A stretch of DNA of 64,000 nucleotides from Perkinsus olseni (Eukaryota > Perkinsozoa > Perkinsida > Perkinsidae), in the NCBI GenBank assembly GCA_013115135.1, contig JABANP010000128.1, positions 1-64,000 of the forward strand, read 5' to 3'. The notes beneath the pieces were generated by a model that was not told where the DNA came from, searched no databases, and worked only from the letters and a program-made list of their open reading frames with translations. The position numbers and the translations under genes are program-made. This document shows positions 1 through 10,394 of this stretch, piece by piece (the stretch's first letter is position 1; each line of letters starts with the position of its first letter).

Positions 1-212
1 GTGATAATTACGTCGCTCCGCTGAGCGCATCTCACATCTCGCTCACCCTGCGGAAACGCTCAATTAAGAAACGCATGGATAAGCCGACTAACTATCTGTA
101 TTTGTGCAACAACTATAACTCCATTCACTCCATTTCCATCTATGTCGAGTTCCCAAGCTAACAAGGAAGATAGATCGCCCGAGCAAGACTTCTACTCGCC
201 CGAATCGCTACT
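1..212 (+). repeat. Left copy of a 212-bp direct repeat flanking the retroelement
   Basis: This stretch matches 6773-6984 with only a few substitutions and no gaps. It contains the leader and the Gag start codon at 142, plus about 23 Gag codons. An LTR alone would not normally include Gag codons, so the repeat is LTR or leader plus the beginning of the internal region. I could not identify a convincing primer-binding site. Confidence 0.85.
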
Positions 213-2835
213 ATCATCCGAGAAGACCGAGTCTACACTCCGTCGAAGCGGCCGTCTCCAAGGTCATCTACCCCCTCCAGATTCCAGTATCATCACTCGA
301 GCCCATTCAAGTGCTGAGGTGGTTCAACTCGCCAACAACGAGCAAGCTACCAAGACCACGAACGCCGCCGTGCCTGGTACCGAAGCCAACACCAATGTTC
401 ACAACAACACCAGTGATGAGCCTACCCTGGAACCCCCGAAGACCAGCAGCAGCCCACCAGACGACAACATCAACAACAACGACAAATTACCACACAATAC
501 CCCTGGTGATAATGGCAATCCACCAAACGACACCGCCGGCAACCACGACCAACTACCACACGTCCCCCTCGTCAACAACGACCATGGTGAACCCCCGTTT
601 GCTGAGGCTATTGATGAGGAACTACAAGATGCAATTCCTCAACGTAGCCAACCTTCGACGACAACCACAACAACGACTGCCCAGCCACGTGCTCCTCATC
701 TACGCCTCTTAAGACCAAGAACATCACCACCAGGATCCTCCGACATCGTCTTCCGTTCATTAAGTAGTGCTCAACATGCTCATCAACACCACTCCACTCC
801 GGGTGCGGCACCTGGAAACCAAGTTACCGTTTGTAATACGACTGCCCCCTCCACAGCGACGGTCCTTCAACCGCAGAGCGTTGACACTGCTCTTCGGCGC
901 GGCAGCAGCACACACCCCCTGGTTGACTTGACGACTACCACGACTCCTACGCCAAACCCTAGTGACACCTCCACTATTGCTGCCTTGCATGCTGTAACTG
1001 ATGCACTGACTAACATCACTGACCGATTGGTAAAGCTCGAAGAGAAGTCCGACGCTCCAGCTACAACCAATTTTGCCGACATCGCCAACAACGCCACATC
1101 TTCACGCACTGTGACCCCGGCACTCACGGCCCCTACACGCATCAGCCCCACGGTTACGGCAACTTGCCTTGACTCTCACGACGACAACCTCCACAACGAC
1201 GCCCTAACTAAAGCTATGCTCACCGCCGGTCGAATCAGGCCCACTGCTGACTCTCAACTATTCAGCGGTTCCTCCAACAAGAACGTCGAGACCTTCCTCC
1301 ACGAGGTCACTTCTGACTTTCGCTACATTCTGTCCGACTCCAATATGAAGATAGCCCTACTGCTCTCCTCTATGTCTCAACCTACCATCGCCCACGTCAC
1401 CTCTCTCTACTCTGCCAAGTTTGGCGCGATTACTGAAGCAGGTGGTATTGAGGCTAATACCTTTCTGGCCCGGTTAATCGAGGTTCTCCGCGAGGCGTAC
1501 ACCACCAGTACTGCCCATATGGATGCCAGACTCTCATGGGAGTCTCTCCTCCTTCAAGGCCATGCCAGTTTTGTCGACTTCATCAACAACTTCCAGAAAC
1601 TTCGCACTGAGGTCGGAGCTCTACGAGGTCGCATCATCGAGCCGTCAGAGGCGCTAGGCCGCCTCTGGGGCTGCTTGCCTCCGAGTCTACGTGAGTGGGC
1701 TAGCGACTACCTTCCCCCACCTTCTGGCCAGGACCTTACTGAGCGTGAGCTGCAGTACTACATCACCCGGTTGCGCAATCACTGCCAACACGGCAGCTAC
1801 CACCTAATGACGACGACGATGACATCTTCGACAGCCCTTGACTCCCCTACTGCGACGACTTTGGCCACAACTACGCCCAACTATCCTATCACTCATACAT
1901 CTTCAACAACTTCATCCACTACCCAAGCACCACCCGTGAACATCCACAACAACGCCCAGGCTTTGACTGTCACTACACGTCCGCCAGCTTCCTCACCTCA
2001 ACCTCAACCTCGTGCACAAAACAACAACTGCTTTCGCTGTGCTCAACCCGGTCATAGAGCAAACTCGTGTCCTGCACCCCAACCACTCAACCATCAGCGT
2101 CGCTGCAAGCGTTGTGGTCACTCTAAGCATACGACTGCCCAATGTACACGGCCTACCTCTGTCCAGTGTGTGAGGTGCAGGAGAGTTGGCCATCTGGCCA
2201 GTATCTGCCTGCAATCACACTGCTCTCCACAAGCTGAGTCATCACCACGTTCTGATGGTCCGACGTCTACCTCGACTACGGCGCCTCAATCATCACCACC
2301 TACATCAACCACTTCTACCAGTGCTACCCAAGGTACTCAATCTACCGAGCGAGTACATCAGCCGTGTGATCAAGCACCTCTCCCCCAATGCTATGCAGAG
2401 TGTGCCCTCACGACATCCCCTACATCACAACCTGACCAAGCCCCCCGTGTTGACAACGACCAGGTCATCATTGCTACATGCCCAACTACGTTGGCTCCCG
2501 TCAACAGTACGACACCACTCCCAACGGCGCCTCAACCTACAACCTACGGCAACTGTGACTCTCTTCTACGCGAGTCACGCGTGCCTGAAGCCCCTGTCCT
2601 CACCATGTCTACTGATGATCAACCAGGTGCACTCTATACTGACTTTAACTTTTTCAGCCATGACTCCACACCCCATAAGGTCCGGGTTATGGTCGACACC
2701 GGTTCCAGTCGGTCATACATCAGTCTTAAGACTCTACGACATTGCCTACAACAACGCCTTGTGTACTCTTACCGGCGTACCACACCACTGAGTATTCTGA
2801 CTGCTAATGGGGCTACATTCAGCAGCGCCGTCTAA
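142..2835 (+). CDS. gag: Retroelement Gag and start of the aspartic protease
   Basis: This 897-aa open frame has a long Thr/Pro/Ser/Asn-rich N-terminal half (about residues 1-340). A capsid-like globular part follows at about 360-590. Three zinc knuckles of the form C-x2-C-x4-H-x4-C lie near residues 632-690 ('CFRCAQPGHRANSC', 'CKRCGHSKHTTAQC', 'CVRCRRVGHLASIC'). The C-terminus holds the protease active site 'VDTGSSRSYIS' at about residue 850. A TAA stop cuts the protease shortly after the active-site loop, and the same frame stays open beyond it. The stop may be a nonsense mutation or, less likely, a readthrough site. The initiator ATG lies inside the direct repeat. Gag would package element RNA, and the knuckles bind nucleic acid. 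Confidence 0.85.
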   Translation: MSSSQANKEDRSPEQDFYSPESLLSSEKTESTLRRSGRLQGHLPPPDSSIITRAHSSAEVVQLANNEQATKTTNAAVPGTEANTNVHNNTSDEPTLEPPKTSSSPPDDNINNNDKLPHNTPGDNGNPPNDTAGNHDQLPHVPLVNNDHGEPPFAEAIDEELQDAIPQRSQPSTTTTTTTAQPRAPHLRLLRPRTSPPGSSDIVFRSLSSAQHAHQHHSTPGAAPGNQVTVCNTTAPSTATVLQPQSVDTALRRGSSTHPLVDLTTTTTPTPNPSDTSTIAALHAVTDALTNITDRLVKLEEKSDAPATTNFADIANNATSSRTVTPALTAPTRISPTVTATCLDSHDDNLHNDALTKAMLTAGRIRPTADSQLFSGSSNKNVETFLHEVTSDFRYILSDSNMKIALLLSSMSQPTIAHVTSLYSAKFGAITEAGGIEANTFLARLIEVLREAYTTSTAHMDARLSWESLLLQGHASFVDFINNFQKLRTEVGALRGRIIEPSEALGRLWGCLPPSLREWASDYLPPPSGQDLTERELQYYITRLRNHCQHGSYHLMTTTMTSSTALDSPTATTLATTTPNYPITHTSSTTSSTTQAPPVNIHNNAQALTVTTRPPASSPQPQPRAQNNNCFRCAQPGHRANSCPAPQPLNHQRRCKRCGHSKHTTAQCTRPTSVQCVRCRRVGHLASICLQSHCSPQAESSPRSDGPTSTSTTAPQSSPPTSTTSTSATQGTQSTERVHQPCDQAPLPQCYAECALTTSPTSQPDQAPRVDNDQVIIATCPTTLAPVNSTTPLPTAPQPTTYGNCDSLLRESRVPEAPVLTMSTDDQPGALYTDFNFFSHDSTPHKVRVMVDTGSSRSYISLKTLRHCLQQRLVYSYRRTTPLSILTANGATFSSAV

Positions 2836-4290
2836 GCACAGCTACTCCTCAACACTCGACAAGGACCTCGACCTGTGTGGCTACACTGCGCCGACCACTT
2901 GATCAACGACATCCTAATTGGAGTCGACCTGCTCCTTGACCTCGACATCATGGTACTAATGGCAAAACGTCAACCACTACTACGTACCCAGGTCGGTCCG
3001 CTCCGAGATTCCATCATCAAACTAGTCGACGCCAAGAGGTCCAAGGCTGCCCCCAAGGAATCTACCCCGGAAATTTCTAGCGGCGTTGCCGCGGATGGCG
3101 AACTTCCTGTACTACGAACAATCAGCAACTCTTCACAAGCCCACGCAACATCTTCATCTTCATCATCATCGCTCCCCACGACGACTACCACGACCTCGAC
3201 GACACACTCCACCAATGCTGATCCCACGGTCTGCCAACCGCCTGCTACCCAGTCAACACCGACACCTTCCTACGACCTCGCCAACTATGTCGCCGATTAC
3301 TTCACGACCATCGTTGCCCACACCGCTGTAGAAGGTCTCAAGACCCATGACAACATCGCTGACTCCGACCCCTGCCCTCCACCCAGCACTGCGGTGGACA
3401 CCCTCACTGTGGTTCCGCAACCTGATGGTACCTTCAAGCATTATCATCGCTTACCGTGGAAGTCAACTGCTCGACCTTCAACTAGTCTGAAGGGCGTACA
3501 AGCCCGCACTGAAGCCCAACTCCGACGACTCTCTCCACACGACTACCAGCACTACGACGACTGTATTGAAGACCTTCTACAACGCGGAGCCATCCGTCGC
3601 CTACAACCTACCGAGTCGCCTCACTGGGCGATGTGCCACTTCGGTGTCCAAGGCCATGCACTCTCAACAACACCACTTCGACCAGTCTTCACCGGCACTC
3701 AGATCGGCAAGTTTCTACAACGGCCCAAGGGTAATGTCACCATCAACATTGTCAACCCTCTACTTCTACTGAGAACCAACGCCCACTACCACATCGAAGA
3801 TCTCTCGAAAGCCTTCTACTCTATGTACGTCTTCGCCGATGAAGAATTGTGGTTGTGCTTGTGGCACCGCCGTGCCTGGCATTGCTTTATGAAGTGCCCC
3901 ATGGGTATCGCACCATCAACGACATTCTTGGCTACGAGTCTCGACGCCATTTTGACCGACCTGCAACGCCATCACTATGCCCGGGCTATCCCCACCATCA
4001 CCCCTGTCGACGACATAACCCAAGTCTTTCGGTCCAAGCAAGAGAGAGAGGAGACCCACGACCTCAACGTCAAACACTTTGGTAACCACCACTTCCACAT
4101 TAACAACACCAAACGTTTAACTGATGACTCCAGAGTCTGGAGTCTCGTCTGGAGTCCAGACGAGAGCGTGCTCTTGGTGTCTGGATTGATGAGAACGATG
4201 CCATCACCCTCTATTCTATCCCACCACTTGGTAACTTCGACTCCGCTGAGTACGACCCCGTACAAGATAGAAGGCCCCCGTTGCCAGTGA
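2836..4290 (+). pseudogene. pol: Retroelement pol, protease C-terminus and reverse transcriptase part
   Basis: This is the same frame as Gag and continues directly after the TAA stop. 'DILIGVDLLLDLDIM' looks like the C-terminal half of a retroelement protease. A Ser/Thr-rich linker follows. The polymerase core then appears, with 'DLSKAFYSM' (first catalytic Asp), 'CPMGIAPS' and 'TPVDDI' (the xVDD catalytic pair). The frame ends at 4290, but homologous-looking sequence resumes in the next frame at about 4281. A frameshift therefore lies between about 4140 and 4290. Without repair or recoding no full polymerase is made. A programmed shift is possible, but I see no obvious slippery heptamer. Confidence 0.75.
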
Positions 4291-5570
4291 ATGACGCCGA
4301 CCTCGACCACGACACCGCCTCCTCTGAACCCCTTACTGTGCAGCAGGCCTTCTCCTACGTGTGTGGCTGTTACGATCCACTCGGCCTTGCAGCTGAGACT
4401 ACTACACGGCAACGCATACTTCTACGACAAACATTGGCTCTCGGCCTCGCCAACAACGACACGGTGCCTGCTGATGTCTCCCTCCAACTACTACAATGCC
4501 GACGACATCTATGCAATATGAAACCACAGCCTCGACACGTCGCCCCCTACCTCGACGCCAATGGCAACCCCATCTACTTCGCCTGTGTTGATGCCTCATC
4601 ACAAGCGGTAGGACTCACTATCACTGCTCGAGGCCATGACCGTGTTATTGCTCACAGCCTTCTTGTACCCCGATCCAAAGCCTTGTGGACTGTGGTTCGT
4701 CTCGAACTACAAGCTATCATTCTGTCCATCCCCTACATCGACCAGTTCGTCGACGCCTTCAAGTACAACAACAAACTACCTCGAGTCATCATATGCTCCG
4801 ACAGCCTCGTCAATGTGCAGAGACTCAACTCTACTCGTGATCCATCTGGTGACTTGAACAATTGGGACAAGTCCAATATCCACAAGGCTCGACAGATACT
4901 CAGTCAACGTGGCTACCAACTACGGCATCTCAAAGGCACTGCCAACCCTGCTGACCCCATCTCCAGAGGACTACCTGTTCAACTACGATGTGACGCCGAC
5001 CCCAAATACTACGACTCTGCCCACCTTCAGAAGTGGATTATCGACTTCGTTGATAGTACCCATAGCACCTCTGCTCCTACATGTGCCGTGACCTCCGCTA
5101 ATGTTACCTCCGATGACTCCGACGACACAGACAACAACAACAACACCAACGACCAAGTCAACCCAGTTGTCGTCTCTCTCCCTCAAGTTGGATACTCCAT
5201 CGATATCCTCAAGGCAGCACAGCACTCGGACCCCCACATCAGCGCCATCATTGCCTCTCTCGGTAATCGTCAACAGCTTCTCAACCTCAGAGTTCAACTG
5301 AAGTACTACTTCCTCGACTCCGACGGACTACTCCGATACTACCCTCACCACGAGAAGTTACCCCGACTTCAAGCAGACTGCCCGGTTGTCATCCCAAGCA
5401 GTGGTGCCAAAGCTCTATGGTCACGCCTTCACGAAGCGCACAATCACCCTGGCAGTGGTTCTGGTCTACGCCGACTACAACGACTGGTTATCTGGCATCG
5501 AATGCCGCGGGATGTTCGACGCTGGACTTCTCAATGTGTTATCTGCCTTCGTAGCCGACGAGAACGCTAG
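4281..5570 (+). pseudogene. pol: Retroelement pol, end of RT, RNase H and integrase zinc finger
   Basis: Early residues 'CGCYDPLGLAAETTTR' fit the RT thumb/connection of Bel/Pao-type elements. The RNase H-like part follows: 'FACVDASSQAVGL' with a catalytic-type Asp, 'RLELQA' with Glu, 'ICSDSLVNVQRL' with Asp, and the tail 'GTANPADPISRG'. The last 60 residues hold an HHCC integrase finger ('HEAHNHPGSGSG ... CVICLRSR'). The TAG at 5568-5570 ends the frame between the finger and the catalytic core. The same frame resumes immediately with the integrase core, so this is one interrupted gene. Confidence 0.75.
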
Positions 5571-5573
5571 GCC

Positions 5574-6581
5574 ATGAACACTGTCAACAAGTTTCGAGTC
5601 AAGAGCACAAGACCCCTTGAAGTCCTCAACATAGACTACTGCGGCCCACACCTTGGTACAAGCGGTTCTCCGGTGGCATTGGTCGCGGTATGTGCTGCTA
5701 CCGGTTTCGTATATGGTCGACTTCTTCCAGACCGGAAGCTTGCTACTCTGATACACTACCTCTTCCTCTTGTTCAACGAGAACGGTTACCCATCCATCCT
5801 ATGTTGTGACCGTGATAGCACTATTCTAGCGGCAGCCGACCACCTGGCCTCGTGGGGCATCACGGTGGCCACCATACCGGCCTACTCAGTGAAGCTGGCG
5901 TGGTGGGAACGTGTACACCGACAACTACATGACCATATGCGTTGCTATCTTCTCCATCAACAAGCTGCACTACAACAGAATGGTAACCCCACTCCACCTC
6001 CCCCTACCTACGCCGACACTGAAAAAGCCCTGGCTTCGAGTATCATGGCAATCAACGAGACCCCTCACGGCCCGGGAGGACTAGGAGTAACCCCTAACAT
6101 GATGGTTCACAGTAATGGGGATGCTATGTTGCCCAAGTCGCTGGTTCTCAACGACAACAACTCTGACGAAGCCATCCAGTACGTCAAGAGACTGATCATT
6201 GCCCCCATCAAGGATGAAACCACCGTCCAACAACTCCGTCAAGGAATGGCATTATCACTCCGGCAGTATCTACGACTGACCCGACTACTTCACCTCAAAC
6301 GCCATGACGGTCCTACAAGATACCAGGTACCGATCGACCATCCTTCAAGTCGACTCAAGTCTGGGGATCCTTGCTACTTCTGGAGACCCCGTGCCCACAA
6401 GCTGTCTTCCAGCTGGTTACCGGCAACATTCATTGCCCGACTTCCCGACACCAACTTCGCAGTTCTGCAGAAGCCCAGTGGTCAGCGTATAACCGAGTAT
6501 TTCTTCAATGTAATGTGCATCCGCACCTCCGAGGAATTATCTACTTCTACTACTACCACCACAGCTTCCCCCAGCACCTGA
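5574..6581 (+). pseudogene. pol: Retroelement integrase catalytic core and C-terminal domain
   Basis: This 335-aa frame is in phase with the preceding pol segment. The DDE residues are visible as the Asp of 'LNIDYCGPHLG', the Asp of 'LCCDRDSTI' and the Glu of 'WWERVHRQLHDH', about 35 residues after the second Asp. The C-terminal part 'KSGDPCYFWRPRAHKL' resembles the SH3-like DNA-binding domain of these integrases. It lacks its zinc finger because of the stop at 5568, so it is probably inactive as it stands. Confidence 0.8.
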
Positions 6582-6772
6582 CTACTACCACCACTGCACA
6601 CTAGACGACTAGCACGACTACAAGGCCAAAACTGATACTAACCCCGCTCCCACAACTGCAAGTCCAAGGCTGATATTTTTTGATTCTGATGATTGATGAT
6701 GATGACTGGTAAGTATATACTGTGTACTATTATCTTTCCTCTTTCGCTCCCCCGGGAGCATGGTGATTCTCT

Positions 6773-6984
6773 GTGATAATTACGTCGCTCCGCTGAGCGC
6801 ATCTCAAATCTCGCTCACCCTGCGGAAACGCTCAATTAAGAAACGCATGGATAAGCTGACTAACTATCTGTATTTGTGCAACAACTATAACTCAATTCAC
6901 TTCATTTCCATCTATGTCGAGTTCCCAAGCTAACAAGGAAGATAGATCGCCCGAGCAAGACTTCTACTCGCCCGAATCGCTACT
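6773..6984 (+). repeat. Right copy of the 212-bp direct repeat, reading into a truncated second Gag
   Basis: This copy is near-identical to 1-212 and includes the ATG at 6914 and the first Gag codons. It diverges abruptly at 6985, where the neighbouring inverted-end element begins. The simplest reading is a second, head-to-tail copy of the retroelement sharing the LTR. Its interior was lost to or replaced by the next element. Confidence 0.8.
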
Positions 6985-7523
6985 TGCGTCGGAGCAGACG
7001 TAGCACCCGAATTTACCCAAACCCGGATTTAACCAACCCGAAAGCGCGCGCCCAAATAATCGATAAAAATGTGCGATTTATTGCGTATTCGGATTCTTTT
7101 CCTCCGGCCAGCCATTTGCCCGATATTATCCAATTTTTAACCAAATGAATATCCTCTGTATTCCTGGCGACACCAAGCTAACTCTATCTGACACATTCCA
7201 GAGTGAGTTCTGCTGAATTGGTTAGACCCTTCGAGTTGCTAGAGGTAGATCGTGGGTTCAATTCTATGTAGATATAAAATATTTGAACCGTACAAATTGT
7301 AGTACAATTTGTACAATTATTGTACCCTCCCGCTCGGGGGTATGCGGGTCTGCGGTGACCACTGCTCGCAGCTAGCAATCTGTGCAAGAGTTACGGCGTA
7401 GCGGATATGACTGAACGATCACCATGCTTAGACCGTGAGTTCAGTTCTTCGGGGATATGAAATTCACAGACATATCTTTCTCCATTGGCGGCTTTTATGG
7501 TCAAATTCATTAGACCAGTGGGT

Positions 7524-7590
7524 TTGGTGTGGTGGTTATGACTCGTGAATCCGCTTCAACGGGCACCCGGTTCGAATCTTCGCATGGCAA
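7524..7590 (+). repeat. tRNA-like module with A- and B-box character
   Basis: The stretch reads like a tRNA body, with 'tggtggttatgactcg' near the 5' side and 'cccggttcgaatcttcg' as a T-arm/B-box. The acceptor ends do not pair well, so it is probably a tRNA-derived repeat and not a functional tRNA. Similar modules lie near 7210-7270 ('cgtgggttcaattctatg') and 7395-7460. Confidence 0.45.
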
Positions 7591-7954
7591 ATGGAATCGG
7601 AATTTTTGGAAGTAACTCCTTGAAGGAGTCTCCTTCGGCAAGCCGACTGAACATCAATGGCGCTCCGATCAGCAGTGCGATGAGCAGATAAGTCAAGTAC
7701 AAAGTCTCTAACAGAGTCCTTAGGCTACAAAACCGTCATCCTGACGGCGTCAGGTACTCCATGCATGGAGTCCATGTATGGAGTTCTATGTCCACTTCAC
7801 AACGTCAGCACTTGGACGGAATCCCACTTTTATCCGGTCGATGCCCTTCGTTCGCCCGAAGTTCGTTTCGCCGTGTCTGCGCCAGAAGGAAAAAGATAGA
7901 TCGGAGCACACGAACAATAACCCTTCGGAGGCAAAAAGCCGAGCATTCGGACCT

Positions 7955-8025
7955 ACTTGATCCCACCAAGATTCGAACATACGACCTACGGATTAGCAAC
8001 CGTGGATCCTAACGTCCACACCATA
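7955..8025 (-). repeat. tRNA-Ser(GCT)-like module
   Basis: On the minus strand an anticodon-arm-like hairpin carries the loop TTGCTAA, which would give anticodon GCT (serine). A T-arm-like 'tatgttcgaatcttgg' follows. A proper acceptor stem is not apparent, so a tRNA-derived repeat is likelier than a gene. The module lies just inside the right inverted end. Confidence 0.4.
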
Positions 8026-8529
8026 CCCTCTCAAGAAAAGCACTTGGCATTTACAACTGGACGATGAAAATATATAGCAAATTGGATAAAACAGCGATTG
8101 GGTAAATAAATGCCCAACGATTAATTTATCGATTACATTGGCGCGCTCTTTCGGGTTGGTTAAATCCGGGTTTGGGTAAAGTCGGGTGTAGCCGCAGCAG
8201 ATGTAAACCTCGCTCGCCTCAAAATCAATCCAATTTCCCAAGATGGCTGGTAAGGAAACACCACGCTCGGAGCCAACCCCGTGGATAGACGTACCCATCT
8301 CCTCCAGCTGAAGCTCGCTACGGGGGCCCCCGGATGCCCTGTTGTTGGGACAGATCGAATGAGTAGGGACACGGGTGAATATTCCGATCGTGTGTCGTAG
8401 GATCTGCCATGTCAACCGTAGGACTTCGTTGACAGTGTCAACTTGACACTCAGAACGCAGTGTGAGACCTCAATCGGCTCAACCCATATTTGGTCTTCAG
8501 TTTTCAGTATCGCCTATCGTCATACTCTG

Positions 8530-8877
8530 ATGGGACTAGCGCCATCGCGCCTTCCAGTGATGCTACTGGTATCAGCTGTGGTTGTAGATTCCTCCGTGAA
8601 AAAGAGCCGTGAAAAGCCCTGGGTCCCTCCTCCGCCCGGATACTACAAGAACGACAGACCCGGGGTCGGTGCGCTCCCCAAGGTCGAATTGAAACTTGGG
8701 CCCATAAACGAGCTGCAACGGCAGAACTTCAGCCTTGCCCTGGGTGACTACAAGGAAGAGAGTCATATCAAAAAATTGTTAGGGGCTTATAATGTCAGGC
8801 TTCAACGCGCAGATGGTAGCTGGGACGGCAGCTACGCGGTCAAGCAATGCGCTCGGTTCTATTTCTCCCCGTCGTGA
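8530..8877 (+). CDS. Hypothetical small protein with a signal-peptide-like N-terminus
   Basis: This is a 115-aa single-exon frame. The first 20 residues ('MGLAPSRLPVMLLVSAVVV') resemble a secretory signal. The mature part begins with a basic and Pro-rich stretch ('REKPWVPPPPGYYK') and is otherwise hydrophilic. I do not recognise a family. The last 86 bp overlap the first exon of the next gene in another frame, so one of the two starts may be wrong. Alternatively this could be an upstream exon of that gene. It lies outside the duplicated block. Confidence 0.45.
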   Translation: MGLAPSRLPVMLLVSAVVVDSSVKKSREKPWVPPPPGYYKNDRPGVGALPKVELKLGPINELQRQNFSLALGDYKEESHIKKLLGAYNVRLQRADGSWDGSYAVKQCARFYFSPS

Positions 8878-9844
8878 TAATGAGCTTGCTATGGCCTACA
8901 CTGTCTATGGCATCCCTACACTCACCCCCGTCAACCCGACGTCCTCTCTCCACTTATGTCCGCTTGGTGACCAAAGATGGGTCCTTTATCTCTGCGCTAA
9001 ACGCAATCATAATCACTTGCTAGACTGGCTCTTCTGTCCCGTCGTACTTGACACGGCGATCGAGGCTGCTGGTGGTTCTGAGGCCCTCAAGGAAGTCGTG
9101 GACAGTCATTTGGCGGAATCCGAGATGGAGGCTTCAGGTGAGTCTGCGAAGATTGGTCTCGTGGGCGTCATGGACGATCGTTAGTCAGGTCGACTGGAGA
9201 TGGAGACGGCTTCGCAAGGCCCCTTGCTCGGGAGAGGTCATGAGGGAAGCCAGCAGGATCTCTCGAAGAGCCCTGGTGAGTCCGAGCAGGCCAGTGCGGG
9301 ATCCAGTCGAAGAGCTACTCTCTCAGACCAAGTAGAAGGGACAAAGAAACGGCCCTTCCCGGAATCGAAGAATGCCGGAGTCATAGGGCGAAAACGAGCT
9401 GTCCCTGGCCGGAAGACTACGTCCAGAGACGTACCACCACCCCAGAGAGGTAGGGAATCGGGTCACCGGTCGAATGCAAAGTACTATGAAGGGCAATTCC
9501 ATGTTGAGGGGAGCGATGGGGTTGAGACGGTTGTAGTGGTGGTAGCCATTAAAGACCCACACGTCCAGCTGAGTTTACAAGCTGATTCCCGTGGGGCCCA
9601 CGTTAACTTGGAGCCCCTCCCTCTTGTGCCGGTCTCTCCCCACTGCTGGCGCCTTGAGATGGAGTCATTACATGAGAACCGTGAGGTTATTGAGAACACT
9701 ATTGATGCGATCAAGGACCTGACTGGAGTGGACAACCTCGGTTTTAATGACTTTCGCCTGTGCTACACTACCCAGAAGTTGAGCCTGCACCTCGGCACCG
9801 CGCCGCCTCTAGTGGTGGCCCTAGATGAGAGAAGACGGGAATGA
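8792..9844 (+). CDS. Unknown two-exon protein, cut by the left breakpoint of the tandem duplication
   Basis: Exon 1 (8792-9137) ends in phase 1 at a strong donor 'gtgagt'. Exon 2 (9189-9844) restores phase after an acceptor 'cag', giving about 333 residues. The middle is basic and Ser-rich (about residues 120-205). The C-terminal 130 residues look globular ('YYEGQFHVEGSDGVETVVV', 'NTIDAIKDLTGVDNLG'). I recognise no domain. The duplication breakpoint falls in exon 2 at about 9208, so the second copy lacks exon 1. Confidence 0.6.
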
Positions 9845-9865
9845 GGGACGGTGACTTTTCATAAC

Positions 9866-9886
9866 ACAGTATACATATATACTGTC
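9866..9886. repeat. Short AT-rich palindrome
   Basis: The sequence acagtatacatatatactgt has 8-bp inverted arms. It sits about 20 bp downstream of the unknown gene's stop. It is kept at the matching place in unit 2 (about 19527-19547). It could mark 3' end formation, but nothing proves a role. Confidence 0.4.
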
Positions 9887-9946
9887 AACAGGAAGGTGTA
9901 CTGCATGAATTTTGCCACATGTTGTAACCGCTGTGTGCTGTGAAGG

Positions 9947-10276
9947 TTGGTTCTGTTGGATTGCAAAGAGAGGGAATACTCCAATGACTGTCGTCATAGG
10001 AGTGATAATGCGAAGGGGCTGGCCCCGATTAGAATTCCATCTCTAATGCGTGTACTTGAACACCTGATCAACTGGTTGGTGGCAGCTTTGGGGAGGCCCT
10101 CCGCTCTCGCCCGGCTTGTCGGGGATAGCTCCGGCACACCAATCCTCGAGAATTGCGGCTCAGCAAGCTGCGGCTCGGCAAACTGCGGCTCGGCAAAGCG
10201 CAGTTGTGTGATGGACATCATAGAACTGTATGTCGCTGAATGGCTTCCTCATGCCCCGGCTCGCCCGGAATGTTAG
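9947..10276 (+). other. Weakly supported open frame with a 15-bp Cys/Gly/Ser repeat
   Basis: An open frame of about 109 codons is kept in both units (second copy 19608-19922) but lacks an early ATG. At 10154-10203 it contains three imperfect 15-bp units ('tgcggctcggcaaac'). Unit 2 has one unit fewer, with no frame change. It could be an exon of an adjacent gene or non-coding spacer. Preservation of the frame despite substitutions is the only argument for coding. Confidence 0.3.
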
Positions 10277-10394
10277 ATACTGATGATATTCATATATACT
10301 AATTAACCTATCACAGTATCGTCCAGTAGTAGACGGACGACTGATGCGTGATCGCTGTGTAAGGGGGCTAGCTTTAACAGGGAAGGACCGGCCT

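Larger units (their letters stand above)
1..6984 (+). mobile_element. Degenerate gag-pol LTR-type retroelement (probably Bel/Pao-like), with the start of a second head-to-tail copy
   Basis: The order is Gag with three CCHC knuckles, aspartic protease, reverse transcriptase, RNase H, then integrase with an HHCC finger and a DDE core. This is the order used by Bel/Pao and Gypsy elements. The RNase H tail 'NPADPISRG' and the peptidase-RT layout look Bel/Pao-like to me, but I ran no phylogeny. Two in-frame stops (2833-2835 and 5568-5570) and one frameshift (about 4140-4290) break the pol frame. Positions 1-212 recur at 6773-6984 without gaps. The window opens inside the element, so its true left end is not seen. 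The region 6582-6772 is non-coding and probably holds the 3' untranslated part and LTR start. Confidence 0.85.
7000..8191. mobile_element. About 1.2-kb non-autonomous element with about 68-bp imperfect inverted ends
   Basis: Positions 7000-7068 ('tagcacccgaatttacccaa' onwards) are matched by the reverse complement of 8124-8191. The core 'cccggatttaaccaacccga' is identical and the flanks have scattered mismatches. No convincing protein is encoded inside. The interior instead carries at least four tRNA-like stretches with B-box motifs, near 7210-7270, 7395-7460, 7524-7590 and, on the minus strand, 7955-8025. The element abuts the truncated retroelement at 6985. I cannot name a superfamily. A foldback-like or MITE-like composite is the most cautious description. 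Confidence 0.65.
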
